59,816 nt of DNA, taken from the NCBI GenBank assembly GCA_902784425.1, contig CACZUS010000007.1, positions 1 to 59,816 on the forward strand, in the 5' to 3' direction. Positions within the stretch are counted from its first letter, which is position 1. Every line of letters begins with the position of its first letter. This DNA is from an uncultured Bacteroidales bacterium. GTDB lineage: Bacteria; Bacteroidota; Bacteroidia; Bacteroidales; Paludibacteraceae. Below, piece after piece: positions 33,186 to 44,847 of the stretch. The notes under the pieces were generated by a model. That model was not told the origin of the DNA. It worked only from the letters and a program-made list of their open reading frames with translations, and did not search any database. A program made the position numbers and the translations under genes.

Positions 33186-35063
33186 ATGGATAAAAATACA
33201 ATTCTGTTCTTCGTGTGTACAGCAGCTACACTTGTTGGTTATACATTTCTAACCGCCCCTACACAAGAACAAAAAGAAGCAAGACAAAGATATTACGACT
33301 CTATTCGTGTTGCACAAAAGATTCTTGCAGAGAATGAGGAACAATTAAGAGCAGAGACTGCTAAACCTATTTTCAATGACGATGATTCCGACTCTATAAA
33401 ATTGGTCAAATCAGCTGAACGTTTCGGTGTCTTCTCACAAAATGCATTGTTGAACGAAGAGAACGTCACCTTGGAAAATGACCTTGTTAAAGTTGATTTC
33501 TCTAATTTAGGTGCCACAGTTAAGAATGTGACCCTGAAAGAATATGTGGATTACAAGAAGGATCCATTGGTATTGTTCTCTGAAAATGAGAACTCCTTCT
33601 CCCTCAAATTATCAACAACGGACAATCGTACGTTGAATTCGTCTGAAATGAAATTTAACGTATCATCCCGTACTGATACATCCGTTATCTTCAAATTACA
33701 AGCAAAAGAAGGATCTAGCATCGACTTTGTTTATACGCTGCCAACGAACTCCTACATGGTGGACTTCGACGTTCGTATGAACAATATGGATGGCATCTTG
33801 GTCAATTCCCCTCTCAATGCACAATGGAGCATGAGCGTTCCTCAACATGAGAAAGGTCGTAAGTTTGAGTCACGTTACGCTCAAATGTATTACAACACCC
33901 TAAATGACGGTATTGACTACCTAAGTGAGACATCTAACGATAATGAAACAATTTCAGAACCTTTGCGTTGGATTGCCTTCAAGGACCAATATTTCTCAAG
34001 TATTCTCATTGCAGATAAGAGCTTCTCTTCTTCTGTTTTGGATTCAAAAATCCCTAACGATTCATCTAAGTATATCAAATTTTATAATGCATCCATCGAT
34101 ATTCCGTATGAAGGAGGAAATTCCATTATCGGTATGCGTTACTTCTTTGGTCCGAACCAATACAAATTGTTAAAGTCATACGATAAAGAGTTATCTGGTG
34201 ATCAGAAACTTAACTTGAAACGCATTATCCCATTGGGAGCTGCTATCTTCCGTTGGGTGAACCAAATATTCTCTATTCCATTGTTCAATTTCCTTGGCGG
34301 TTTCATTGGTAATTATGGTATTATCATTTTGATCATGACCATTGTGATGAAGATTATTATCTTCCCATTGACTTACAAATCATACCTTTCATCGGCTAAG
34401 ATGAGAGTGTTGAAACCTCAGATAGATGAAATTAACGCTAAATACCCTGCTGACAAACAAACAGAACGTTCTCAGGCTACAATGGAGCTCTATTCAAAAG
34501 CGGGCGTTAATCCAATGGGCGGTTGTCTGCCAATGTTACTTCAGATGCCTATCCTCGTTGCCCTCTTCTATTTCTTCCCTAATGCGATAGAACTAAGAGG
34601 TGAGAGTTTCTTATGGGCTGAAGACCTATCCACCTATGATGCATTTATCTCATGGAACAAGGATATCTGGTTGATTGGTGATCACCTCAGTTTGTTCTGC
34701 CTCTTGATGACTATCACCAACATTATCTATACGAAGATCAACATGGCTTCAACGGATACGGGACAAATGGGACAATTCCCATTCATGAAATATATGATGT
34801 ACTTCATGCCTTTGATGTTCCTATTCATCTTCAATGATTATTCATCTGGATTGAGCTACTACTATTTCGTATCATTGTTAATCACAATCATCCAGACATT
34901 TATCATACGCAAATACTTTGTGGATGAAGAGAAACTTTTGAAGCAGATTCAAGAGAACCAAAAGAAACCAATGAAGAAGAGTACTTGGCTCTCAAGAATC
35001 GAAGAGATGCAAAAGCAACAACAAGCTATGATGGAACAGCAAAAGAAACAGAACAGAAATTAA
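33186..35063 (+). CDS. yidC: Membrane protein insertase YidC
   Basis: 625 residues, full-length Gram-negative form. N-terminal membrane helix (ILFFVCTAATLVGYTFL), a large periplasmic P1 domain (about 70-350, e.g. VKVDFSNLGATVKNVTLKEY), then the conserved five-helix core (NYGIIILIMTIVMKIIIFPLTYKSYLSSAKM with the cytosolic Arg/Lys hairpin; NPMGGCLPMLLQMPILVALFYFF; MKYMMYFMPLMFLFIFNDYSSGLSYYYF). The C-terminus is a Lys/Gln-rich tail. It inserts and folds inner-membrane proteins with or without SecYEG. Monocistronic: the thiamine promoter follows 80 bases later. Confidence 0.97.
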   Translation: MDKNTILFFVCTAATLVGYTFLTAPTQEQKEARQRYYDSIRVAQKILAENEEQLRAETAKPIFNDDDSDSIKLVKSAERFGVFSQNALLNEENVTLENDLVKVDFSNLGATVKNVTLKEYVDYKKDPLVLFSENENSFSLKLSTTDNRTLNSSEMKFNVSSRTDTSVIFKLQAKEGSSIDFVYTLPTNSYMVDFDVRMNNMDGILVNSPLNAQWSMSVPQHEKGRKFESRYAQMYYNTLNDGIDYLSETSNDNETISEPLRWIAFKDQYFSSILIADKSFSSSVLDSKIPNDSSKYIKFYNASIDIPYEGGNSIIGMRYFFGPNQYKLLKSYDKELSGDQKLNLKRIIPLGAAIFRWVNQIFSIPLFNFLGGFIGNYGIIILIMTIVMKIIIFPLTYKSYLSSAKMRVLKPQIDEINAKYPADKQTERSQATMELYSKAGVNPMGGCLPMLLQMPILVALFYFFPNAIELRGESFLWAEDLSTYDAFISWNKDIWLIGDHLSLFCLLMTITNIIYTKINMASTDTGQMGQFPFMKYMMYFMPLMFLFIFNDYSSGLSYYYFVSLLITIIQTFIIRKYFVDEEKLLKQIQENQKKPMKKSTWLSRIEEMQKQQQAMMEQQKKQNRN

Positions 35064-35142
35064 AAACTTCTGTTCCGTTGCTGACATCTAAAACATGGCA
35101 TACATCGGAAATTTATCCTTCCGATTCAAAAGACCAAATTTA

Positions 35143-35174
35143 TTTGGCAAAACAAATAATTGTGCGTAATATTG
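35143..35174 (+). promoter_or_regulatory. Promoter of the thiamine operon
   Basis: -33 TTTG at 35143-35146, 20-base spacer, -7 box TAATATTG at 35167-35174 (one mismatch to TAnnTTTG). Transcription would begin about 35181, just ahead of the riboswitch. Confidence 0.6.
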
Positions 35175-35192
35175 CACTGAAATAAGAAACAT

Positions 35193-35275
35193 CGATCGGG
35201 GTGTTGGTTTCGACCGACTGAGATTATACCCATTGACCTGATGCAGGTAATGCTGCCGTAGGGAAGGACGAAGTG
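35193..35275 (+). promoter_or_regulatory. TPP riboswitch (THI element)
   Basis: Contains the conserved TPP-aptamer blocks in order: CGGGGTG, then CTGAGATTATACCC, TTGACCTGATGCAGGTAATG, and GCCGTAGGGAAGGA. It binds thiamine pyrophosphate in the nascent mRNA and lowers thi expression. The 140-base stretch between it and thiS has no obvious stem plus T-run. It does hold a 5-bp hairpin (GTAGG...CCTAC, around 35370-35390), so the control mode (termination or translation) is not settled. Confidence 0.95.
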
Positions 35276-35415
35276 AATCACTTAATAGTGAGAAATGAGT
35301 GTCTGATTCAATGTTTATCTTCTTATGACGTTTTGTCCCCCCTATTGATAGTCGATTTCAGATTTATCAGTAGGTTTTTTTATGCCTACCTAATAATATA
35401 TTTATTTCATTTACT

Positions 35416-35613
35416 ATGAAGATTATCATCAACAGCAAAGAGACTGAAACAGCGTCTCAAAACCTATCAGAATTGGCTACAGAGCTGAATCTGCCAGCCA
35501 AAGGAGTGGCGGTAGCTATCAACAATCAAATGATTACACGTGCCGAGTGGCCATCCACTTCTCTAAAAGAGAATGACAATATTGTTGTCGTAAAAGCTGC
35601 ATGCGGAGGATAA
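35416..35613 (+). CDS. thiS: Sulfur carrier protein ThiS
   Basis: 65 residues, ubiquitin-like fold, ending in the Gly-Gly needed for adenylation and thiocarboxylation (AACGG). It carries the sulfur for the thiazole ring made by ThiG. First gene after the TPP riboswitch; thiE starts 4 bases later. Confidence 0.96.
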   Translation: MKIIINSKETETASQNLSELATELNLPAKGVAVAINNQMITRAEWPSTSLKENDNIVVVKAACGG

Positions 35614-35617
35614 AAGG

Positions 35618-36228
35618 ATGTACTATATTTCCCATTACAACGATAAATATTCATACCTCGATGGCATACAAATGGCATTGGAGGGTGGTTGCCAATGGAT
35701 TCAGCTTAGGATAAAAGAGGCGTCTACAGATGAGATGCGTCCCGTGGCTCTCAAAGCACAGCAGATGTGCAAGGCTGCAGGGGCTAAATTCATCATCGAC
35801 GACCACGTTGATCTAGTGGCAGAGCTTCATGCCGACGGAGTTCATTTGGGCAAAAAGGATATGTCGATCAGCGAAGCAAGAGCTATTCTCGGGTCAGACT
35901 ACATCATTGGAGGTACAGCTAACACTTTCGACGATGTGAAAGCGCACTATAAGGCAGGTGCCACCTACATCGGATGTGGCCCTTTTCGCTTTACCACCAC
36001 AAAAAAAGGACTCTCTCCCATCCTCGGACTTGAGGGTTACAGAGAGATCGTTCAAAAGATGAAACAAGCGGGGATTAACCTTCCCATCTTTGCTATCGGT
36101 GGTATCACCATAGATGATATCCCTTCTATCTTGCAGACTGGTGTGACGGGTATCGCCCTGAGCGGTGCAGTCCTCAATGCTGAGAATCCGATTGAAAAAA
36201 CGAAACAAATAATACAAATAATAAACAA

Positions 36229-36241
<13 letters not shown>
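35618..36241 (+). CDS. thiE: Thiamine-phosphate synthase
   Basis: 207 residues. TIM-barrel motifs [62 protein letters not shown] and [12 protein letters not shown] match ThiE. It joins the pyrimidine pyrophosphate to thiazole phosphate. Its 3' end overlaps thiG by 13 bases in another frame. A second ThiE-like gene sits at the end of the same operon. Confidence 0.93.
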
Positions 36242-39497
<3,256 letters not shown>

Positions 39498-39511
39498 CAA
39501 AATAAAAAAAG

Positions 39512-40648
39512 ATGTTCAGCGATGAATTAAAACAAATATCGTGGGACGATACAACAAAAAAAATCGCCTCAAAAACAGATCTTGACGTGCGCAGAGCACT
39601 TGCCAAGAGTCATTGTGATGTGGAGGATTTCATGGCTCTTATCTCACCAGCGGCCGAGCCTTACTTAGAGCAAATGGCCAGACTATCTCAAAAATATACA
39701 CAAGAACGTTTTGGGAAAACCATGTCAATGTTCATTCCTCTATACATCACCAACTCCTGTTGCAATTCATGTATTTATTGCGCCTTCCATCGTGAAAACC
39801 CTATGGAGCGCACCATCCTCTCTATCGATCAATGTGAGGATGAATACAAGGCTATCAAGAAACTAGGTCCTTTCGAGAACCTATTGATTGTGACAGGCGA
39901 AAACCCTGCTAAGGCTGGCACCGACTACATTGCCGCTGCACTTGACAGAGCTAAACCCTACTTCTCCAACCTGAAGATAGAGGTGATGCCTCTCTCAACG
40001 GAAGACTATGCACTACTCACACACCATGGGTTAAATGGTGTTATTTGCTTTCAGGAAACCTACAACGCTGCCAACTACAACATATATCACCCTCGTGGTA
40101 TGAAATCGAAGTATGAATGGCGCGTGAACGCATTCGACCGTATGGGTATGGCAGGTGTCCATAGCATCGGTATGGGTGTATTACTCGGATTGGAGAAGGA
40201 GTGGAAGACGGATGTGACTATGATGGCCTACCATCTACGTTATCTTCAGAAGAAATATTGGAGAACAAAATATTCAGTCAACTTCCCACGTATGCGTCCT
40301 GCACAAAACGAAGGATTTCAACCAAATTGTCTTGTAAATGACAGACAGTTGGCTCAGGTGACCTTTGCTATGCGTATCTTCGACCACGATGTGGATATCT
40401 CCTATTCGACACGCGAGCCTGAATTCATCCGCAACAATATGTGTACGTTGGGTGTTACCACCATGTCTGCTGCCAGCCGCGTCAATCCAGGTGGATATTA
40501 CACTTATCCACAAGCCTTGGAACAATTCTCCGTCAACGACGACCGTACGGTGGAGGAGATTGCTCAATCGCTTCGTGACAGAGGCATAGAACCTGTATGG
40601 AAAGATTGGGACGGATCATTCGATCATATTAACATGAGTCTGTCATGA
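39512..40648 (+). CDS. thiH: 2-iminoacetate synthase ThiH
   Basis: 378 residues. Radical SAM cluster CNSCIYCAF (C-x-x-x-C-x-x-C, about residues 89-95), LLIVTGENP and GMGVLLGLEKEWKTD. It cleaves tyrosine to give dehydroglycine for ThiG. This is the anaerobic route, in keeping with an obligate anaerobe. It overlaps the next gene by 4 bases. Confidence 0.97.
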   Translation: MFSDELKQISWDDTTKKIASKTDLDVRRALAKSHCDVEDFMALISPAAEPYLEQMARLSQKYTQERFGKTMSMFIPLYITNSCCNSCIYCAFHRENPMERTILSIDQCEDEYKAIKKLGPFENLLIVTGENPAKAGTDYIAAALDRAKPYFSNLKIEVMPLSTEDYALLTHHGLNGVICFQETYNAANYNIYHPRGMKSKYEWRVNAFDRMGMAGVHSIGMGVLLGLEKEWKTDVTMMAYHLRYLQKKYWRTKYSVNFPRMRPAQNEGFQPNCLVNDRQLAQVTFAMRIFDHDVDISYSTREPEFIRNNMCTLGVTTMSAASRVNPGGYYTYPQALEQFSVNDDRTVEEIAQSLRDRGIEPVWKDWDGSFDHINMSLS

Positions 40649-41178
40649 CAATCGTCATCACATTACCTACATTCTTCCCTGAGGAGGCAGAACGAATTGT
40701 TCAGCTTCTTCAGCGGGGAGATGTTGACTTGATTCATATTCGGAAACCAGAAGCGAAAATTGAGGAGGTAGAACAACTGATTCGTTCCATCCCTTCAGAA
40801 TACTACAACAAATTGGTTTTGCATGATCATCACACTTTAGCGCAAACCTATCACCTTTATGGTGTTCATCTCAATGGTAGAAATCCACTTCCACCTATGC
40901 AGTGGGAAGGAAGTGTAAGCAAGAGTTGTCATACTCTTGAAGAGGTGAAAATATGGAAAGAGAGATGCAACTATGTATCCCTCTCCCCTATCTTTGATAG
41001 TATCTCCAAACAAGGTTATCATGCAGCTTTCTCCCCCGAACAGATAGCACGTGCAAAGGCAGAAGGCATCATCGACCACCGCGTGCTCGCATTAGGCGGA
41101 GTCACGTTCAACACCATCGACAAAGTGAAATCAATGGGTTTCGGTGGCGGAATGATTTTAGGAGATGCATGGAAATGA
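40645..41178 (+). CDS. Second ThiE/TenI-like protein
   Basis: 177 residues, a shorter relative of ThiE. It keeps HIRKPEA, a basic/His loop KLVLHDHHTLAQTYHLYGVHLNG, SKSCHTLEEV, YVSLSPIFDS and VLALGGVTFNTI. Several motifs are altered from the ThiE at 35618, so it may be a TenI-type isomerase or a regulatory or alternative synthase. Last gene of the thi operon. Its stop lies 4 bases before the stop of the convergent purF-like gene, so no room for a terminator exists between them. Confidence 0.75.
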   Translation: MTIVITLPTFFPEEAERIVQLLQRGDVDLIHIRKPEAKIEEVEQLIRSIPSEYYNKLVLHDHHTLAQTYHLYGVHLNGRNPLPPMQWEGSVSKSCHTLEEVKIWKERCNYVSLSPIFDSISKQGYHAAFSPEQIARAKAEGIIDHRVLALGGVTFNTIDKVKSMGFGGGMILGDAWK

Positions 41179-41182
41179 TCTC

Positions 41183-42931
41183 CTATTCCTTAGACAATCG
41201 ATCTATATAGCGAACAAAAGACTGGTTGCAAAGACGAACACCACCTGGTGTTGGATAATCACCTGTGAAATACCAATCACCATGATGATTGGGACATGCA
41301 GCATGTAATCCCTCGATACTTTGAAAAACAATCTCAATTGGAGTAGTTACATTGTCTGGACGTAACATCTCGACAATCTTCTCATTAATCTCTTGTGTAC
41401 CAAATGGTCTGTAGAGTTCCTTAACTGCTAAAACCTGCTCAGCGGCTGGTTTCTTGAGTTCCTCCTTACAACGTTGATACACCTTCTCAATCAGATCATC
41501 CATGTGACGATCTTCCAGCAAGGCAATACATGCACGAAAGGCAATGAACTCTTCAAGACGAGCCATATCGATACCATAGAAATCAGGGTAGCGAATTTGC
41601 GGAGCACTGCTGACGAGCACAATCTTTTTAGGACGTAAGCGGTCCAAGATCTTAATGATACTCTCTTTCAATGTGGTACCACGAACGATACTGTCATCTA
41701 TGACAACAAGATTATCCTCCTGCTGACGAACCACACCGTATGTCACGTCATAGACATGAGCAGCAAGGTCATTTCGCTGGTTATCCTCTGTGATAAAGGT
41801 GCGAAGTTTAATATCCTTCCATGCAATCTTTTCAAATCGAACATCATGTCCTTTCTGCATAAAACCTTGGAGAAGACCATAATAGGCTACTTCTGCTGTA
41901 TGAGGAATAAATGAGAATACGGTATTTTTAACATCTCCATCGATTGCTTGCGAAACCGCTGGGACAAGTTGTTTGCCTAACTGCTGACGTTCATGATAGA
42001 TGTCGCAATCATTGCCACGAGAGAAATAGATACGTTCAAAAGAACAAGCATGACTCTCTTTCTGAGGGATGATAGACTGTAAGTTAATATCTCCATTCCG
42101 CTTGATAATGAGAGCAGAACCAGCAGGCAATTCATGAATATCATTAATCTGAAGGTCGAATGTAGTCTGAAGGACAGGACGCTCTGATGCAAGTGCCACA
42201 ATCTCGTCATCCTGATAATAGAAAGCAGGACGGATTCCCCAAGGGTCACGCATAGTGAAGAATTCACCAGAACCAGTTAAACCACATACAACATAACCAC
42301 CATCAAACTGTGGCATGGATGTTTTCAAGACATTTGAGACATCTACATTGGAATCGATATAATCAGTAATAGCCGTTCCTTCAAGGTTTTTCTCTTTGGC
42401 TGCTTTATAATTACGTTCCACTTCCCTGTCGAGACGATGCCCCATCAGTTCCAGCATGATATAGGAATCACTATAGATACGAGGGTATTGACCTTGTTCT
42501 GTCAGTTGAGTGAAGATCTCTTCAATGTTGGTCATATTGAAGTTACCACACAAGCAAAGGTTCTTCGCACGCCAGTTGTTACGGCGTAGGAAGGGGTGAA
42601 CGAAAGTCAGTCCGCTCTTACCTGTTGTCGAGTAGCGTAGATGACCCATCAGTAGCTCACCCGAAAAAGAGGCATCCACCCGAGAGAAGATTTCAGAGAT
42701 GGCATCCTTACCTTCAGCCTTCTCGCGGAACATGTATTCGCATCCAGGTTCAACATTAAGGTGAACGGAAGCGATACCAGCGCCCTCCTGACCACGGTTA
42801 TGCTGTTTCTCCATCATCAGATAGAGTTTATTCAGACCATAGCAACGTGTACCATATTTTTTTTCGTAATATTCAAGCGGTTTTAGAAGACGAATCATCG
42901 CAACACCGCACTCATGTTTTAACTGTTCCAT
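41183..42931 (-). CDS. purF: Amidophosphoribosyltransferase (PurF-like, long form)
   Basis: 582 residues, longer than the usual ~470-510. N-terminal class II glutamine amidotransferase domain: the likely catalytic Cys8 is in HECGVAMI after a short leader, then HNRGQEGAGIAS and HLRYSTTGKSG. The PRPP/phosphoribosyltransferase part contains LVVIDDSIVRGTTLKESI and SSAPQIRYPDFYGID. It makes phosphoribosylamine from PRPP and glutamine, the first purine step. The extra length lies in insertions around GVAMIRLLKPLEYYEKKYG and in the C-terminal ~100 residues. Last gene of the glutamine cluster. Confidence 0.88.
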   Translation of the reverse strand: MEQLKHECGVAMIRLLKPLEYYEKKYGTRCYGLNKLYLMMEKQHNRGQEGAGIASVHLNVEPGCEYMFREKAEGKDAISEIFSRVDASFSGELLMGHLRYSTTGKSGLTFVHPFLRRNNWRAKNLCLCGNFNMTNIEEIFTQLTEQGQYPRIYSDSYIMLELMGHRLDREVERNYKAAKEKNLEGTAITDYIDSNVDVSNVLKTSMPQFDGGYVVCGLTGSGEFFTMRDPWGIRPAFYYQDDEIVALASERPVLQTTFDLQINDIHELPAGSALIIKRNGDINLQSIIPQKESHACSFERIYFSRGNDCDIYHERQQLGKQLVPAVSQAIDGDVKNTVFSFIPHTAEVAYYGLLQGFMQKGHDVRFEKIAWKDIKLRTFITEDNQRNDLAAHVYDVTYGVVRQQEDNLVVIDDSIVRGTTLKESIIKILDRLRPKKIVLVSSAPQIRYPDFYGIDMARLEEFIAFRACIALLEDRHMDDLIEKVYQRCKEELKKPAAEQVLAVKELYRPFGTQEINEKIVEMLRPDNVTTPIEIVFQSIEGLHAACPNHHGDWYFTGDYPTPGGVRLCNQSFVRYIDRLSKE

Positions 42932-42953
42932 TTTATTTATCGGGTATTAACCT

Positions 42954-44798
42954 TTATTCTACTGTTACTGATTTGGCAAGGTTGCGAGGTTGATCCACAT
43001 CCTTTCCTTTTAGCACTGCTACATGATAGGCAAGCATTTGAAGAGGAATCGTGTAGATCAATGGCTCCAAACATTCCAACGTATCAGGAAGTTCGATGAC
43101 TACATCCGCGCACTTACGGATACTCTCATCACCTTTCGACACAAGAGCGATCACTCTTCCATGTCGAGCCTTCACCTCCTGAATGTTACTTAACACCTTT
43201 TCATACATAGCATTGCGTGGTGCAATGACTACAACTGGCATATCACTATCAATCAAAGCAATAGGCCCGTGTTTCATCTCGGCAGCAGGATAACCCTCTG
43301 CATGAATATAACTGATCTCCTTCAATTTCAGAGCTCCTTCCAAAGCGACAGGGTAACCGAAGCCTCTTCCTAAATAAAGGAAGTTATGAGCATAGGTGAA
43401 GAGACGACTAAGATTAGCGATTGTATCGTTTAGTTTCAACACCTCCCTCATCTTATCAGGGATTGCGTTTAGTTCCTTTACAATCGAGTTATATTCTTCA
43501 TCCTGAATGGTTTTACGTTCTTTTGCCACCGCAAGTGCCAACATTGTCAGCACTGTGACCTGTCCAGTAAAGGCTTTTGTAGATGCTACACCAATCTCTG
43601 GACCCACATGAATATAAGAACCTGTATGAGTGACACGAGGGATACTTGCACCAATAGCGTTACAGATACCATAAATGAAGGCACCTTTGCTTTTTGCCAG
43701 TTCTACGGCAGCCAATGTGTCGGCGGTCTCACCACTTTGCGACAAGGCAATCACCACATCGCCCTCACCCACCACTGGGTTTCTGTAACGAAATTCTGAG
43801 GCATATTCCACCTCCACAGGTATGCGGCAAAGTGATTCAATGATCTGTTTACCGATAAGGCCGGCATGCCATGACGTACCACATCCAACAATGATGAATC
43901 GTTTAGCATTGACAAGGCGGTCTTTAAAATCAATGACCGCATTGAGTGTCACTCGATCACATTCCGTATTGATACGTCCACGCATACAATTGGAAAGACA
44001 ATCAGGTTGTTCAAAGATCTCCTTCAACATGAAGTGAGCGTATCCGCCTTTTTCAATCTGTCCAAGGTTGAAATCGACGGTTTTCACCTCTGGCGACATC
44101 TCTATGTTGTGGATATCTACGATTTTCAGGTCCTCACCCCGCTTGATGACAGCAATATTACCATCTTCGAGATAAACCACCCGATTGGTATATTCGACAA
44201 TCGGACTAGCATCCGAGCCTAAGAAGAACTCATCATCGCCAATGCCTATGACGAGCGGACTCTGCTTACGGGCAGCAATAATCGTATCTGGATGACGACG
44301 ATCAAGAATGGCTATAGCATAAGCACCAATCAACTCATGCAAGACGATACTGACAGCCGTTAACAAATCAATGTTCTTACGGGTCTGTACGTACTCAATA
44401 AATTGAACGATGACCTCGGTGTCGGTATCAGAGCGGAATTCGATTCCCTTCTCTTGTAGTCTCGTTTTTAGATCACTATAGTTCTCAATGATTCCATTGT
44501 GAATGATGGCTAGATTCTTCGATTGAGAATAATGAGGGTGAGCATTTGCTGCCGATGGTTCACCATGTGTGGCCCATCGCGTGTGTGCAATACCCACACA
44601 ACCCATAGTATCCTTCTCTGAACATAGTTCCTCAAGGTTTTTCACTTTCCCTTTGGTTTTGTATACATTCAATGAAGAATCATTGTTGATTAGCGCCACA
44701 CCTGCACTGTCATATCCACGATATTCCAAACGCTTCAAGCCTTTAATCAGAATGGGATAGGCTTGTTGCTTTCCGATATATCCTACTATTCCACACAT
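42954..44798 (-). CDS. glmS: Glutamine-fructose-6-phosphate aminotransferase
   Basis: 614 residues. Cys2 of MCGIVGYIG is the amidotransferase nucleophile after Met removal, followed by RLEYRGYDSAGVAL and HTRWATHGEPS. Two SIS sugar-isomerase domains contain GCGTSWHAG and SQSGETADTLAA, and the end is DQPRNLAKSVTVE. It makes glucosamine-6-phosphate for peptidoglycan and LPS. It lies 22 bases upstream of purF. Confidence 0.98.
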   Translation of the reverse strand: MCGIVGYIGKQQAYPILIKGLKRLEYRGYDSAGVALINNDSSLNVYKTKGKVKNLEELCSEKDTMGCVGIAHTRWATHGEPSAANAHPHYSQSKNLAIIHNGIIENYSDLKTRLQEKGIEFRSDTDTEVIVQFIEYVQTRKNIDLLTAVSIVLHELIGAYAIAILDRRHPDTIIAARKQSPLVIGIGDDEFFLGSDASPIVEYTNRVVYLEDGNIAVIKRGEDLKIVDIHNIEMSPEVKTVDFNLGQIEKGGYAHFMLKEIFEQPDCLSNCMRGRINTECDRVTLNAVIDFKDRLVNAKRFIIVGCGTSWHAGLIGKQIIESLCRIPVEVEYASEFRYRNPVVGEGDVVIALSQSGETADTLAAVELAKSKGAFIYGICNAIGASIPRVTHTGSYIHVGPEIGVASTKAFTGQVTVLTMLALAVAKERKTIQDEEYNSIVKELNAIPDKMREVLKLNDTIANLSRLFTYAHNFLYLGRGFGYPVALEGALKLKEISYIHAEGYPAAEMKHGPIALIDSDMPVVVIAPRNAMYEKVLSNIQEVKARHGRVIALVSKGDESIRKCADVVIELPDTLECLEPLIYTIPLQMLAYHVAVLKGKDVDQPRNLAKSVTVE

Positions 44799-44816
44799 AG
44801 ACTATTTTATTTAAAC

Positions 44817-44836
44817 GGACGCGGCACGCCGCGTCC
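44817..44836. repeat. GC-rich hairpin between asnB and glmS
   Basis: Arms GGACGCGG (44817-44824) and CCGCGTCC (44829-44836) around CACG. There is no T-run on either side. It may stabilise or process the polycistronic RNA or cause partial termination after asnB. It is similar in style to the palindrome at 21319. Confidence 0.65.
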
Positions 44837-44847
44837 TTACAAAATTC

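Noticed and set aside
34985-35185. Open frame overlapping the yidC 3' end and the thi promoter
   Set aside because: Out of frame with yidC, with no domain, and it runs through the promoter region.
35276-35415. Clear intrinsic terminator as the expression platform of the TPP riboswitch
   Set aside because: Only a 5-bp hairpin without a following T-run was found, so transcription termination cannot be claimed.
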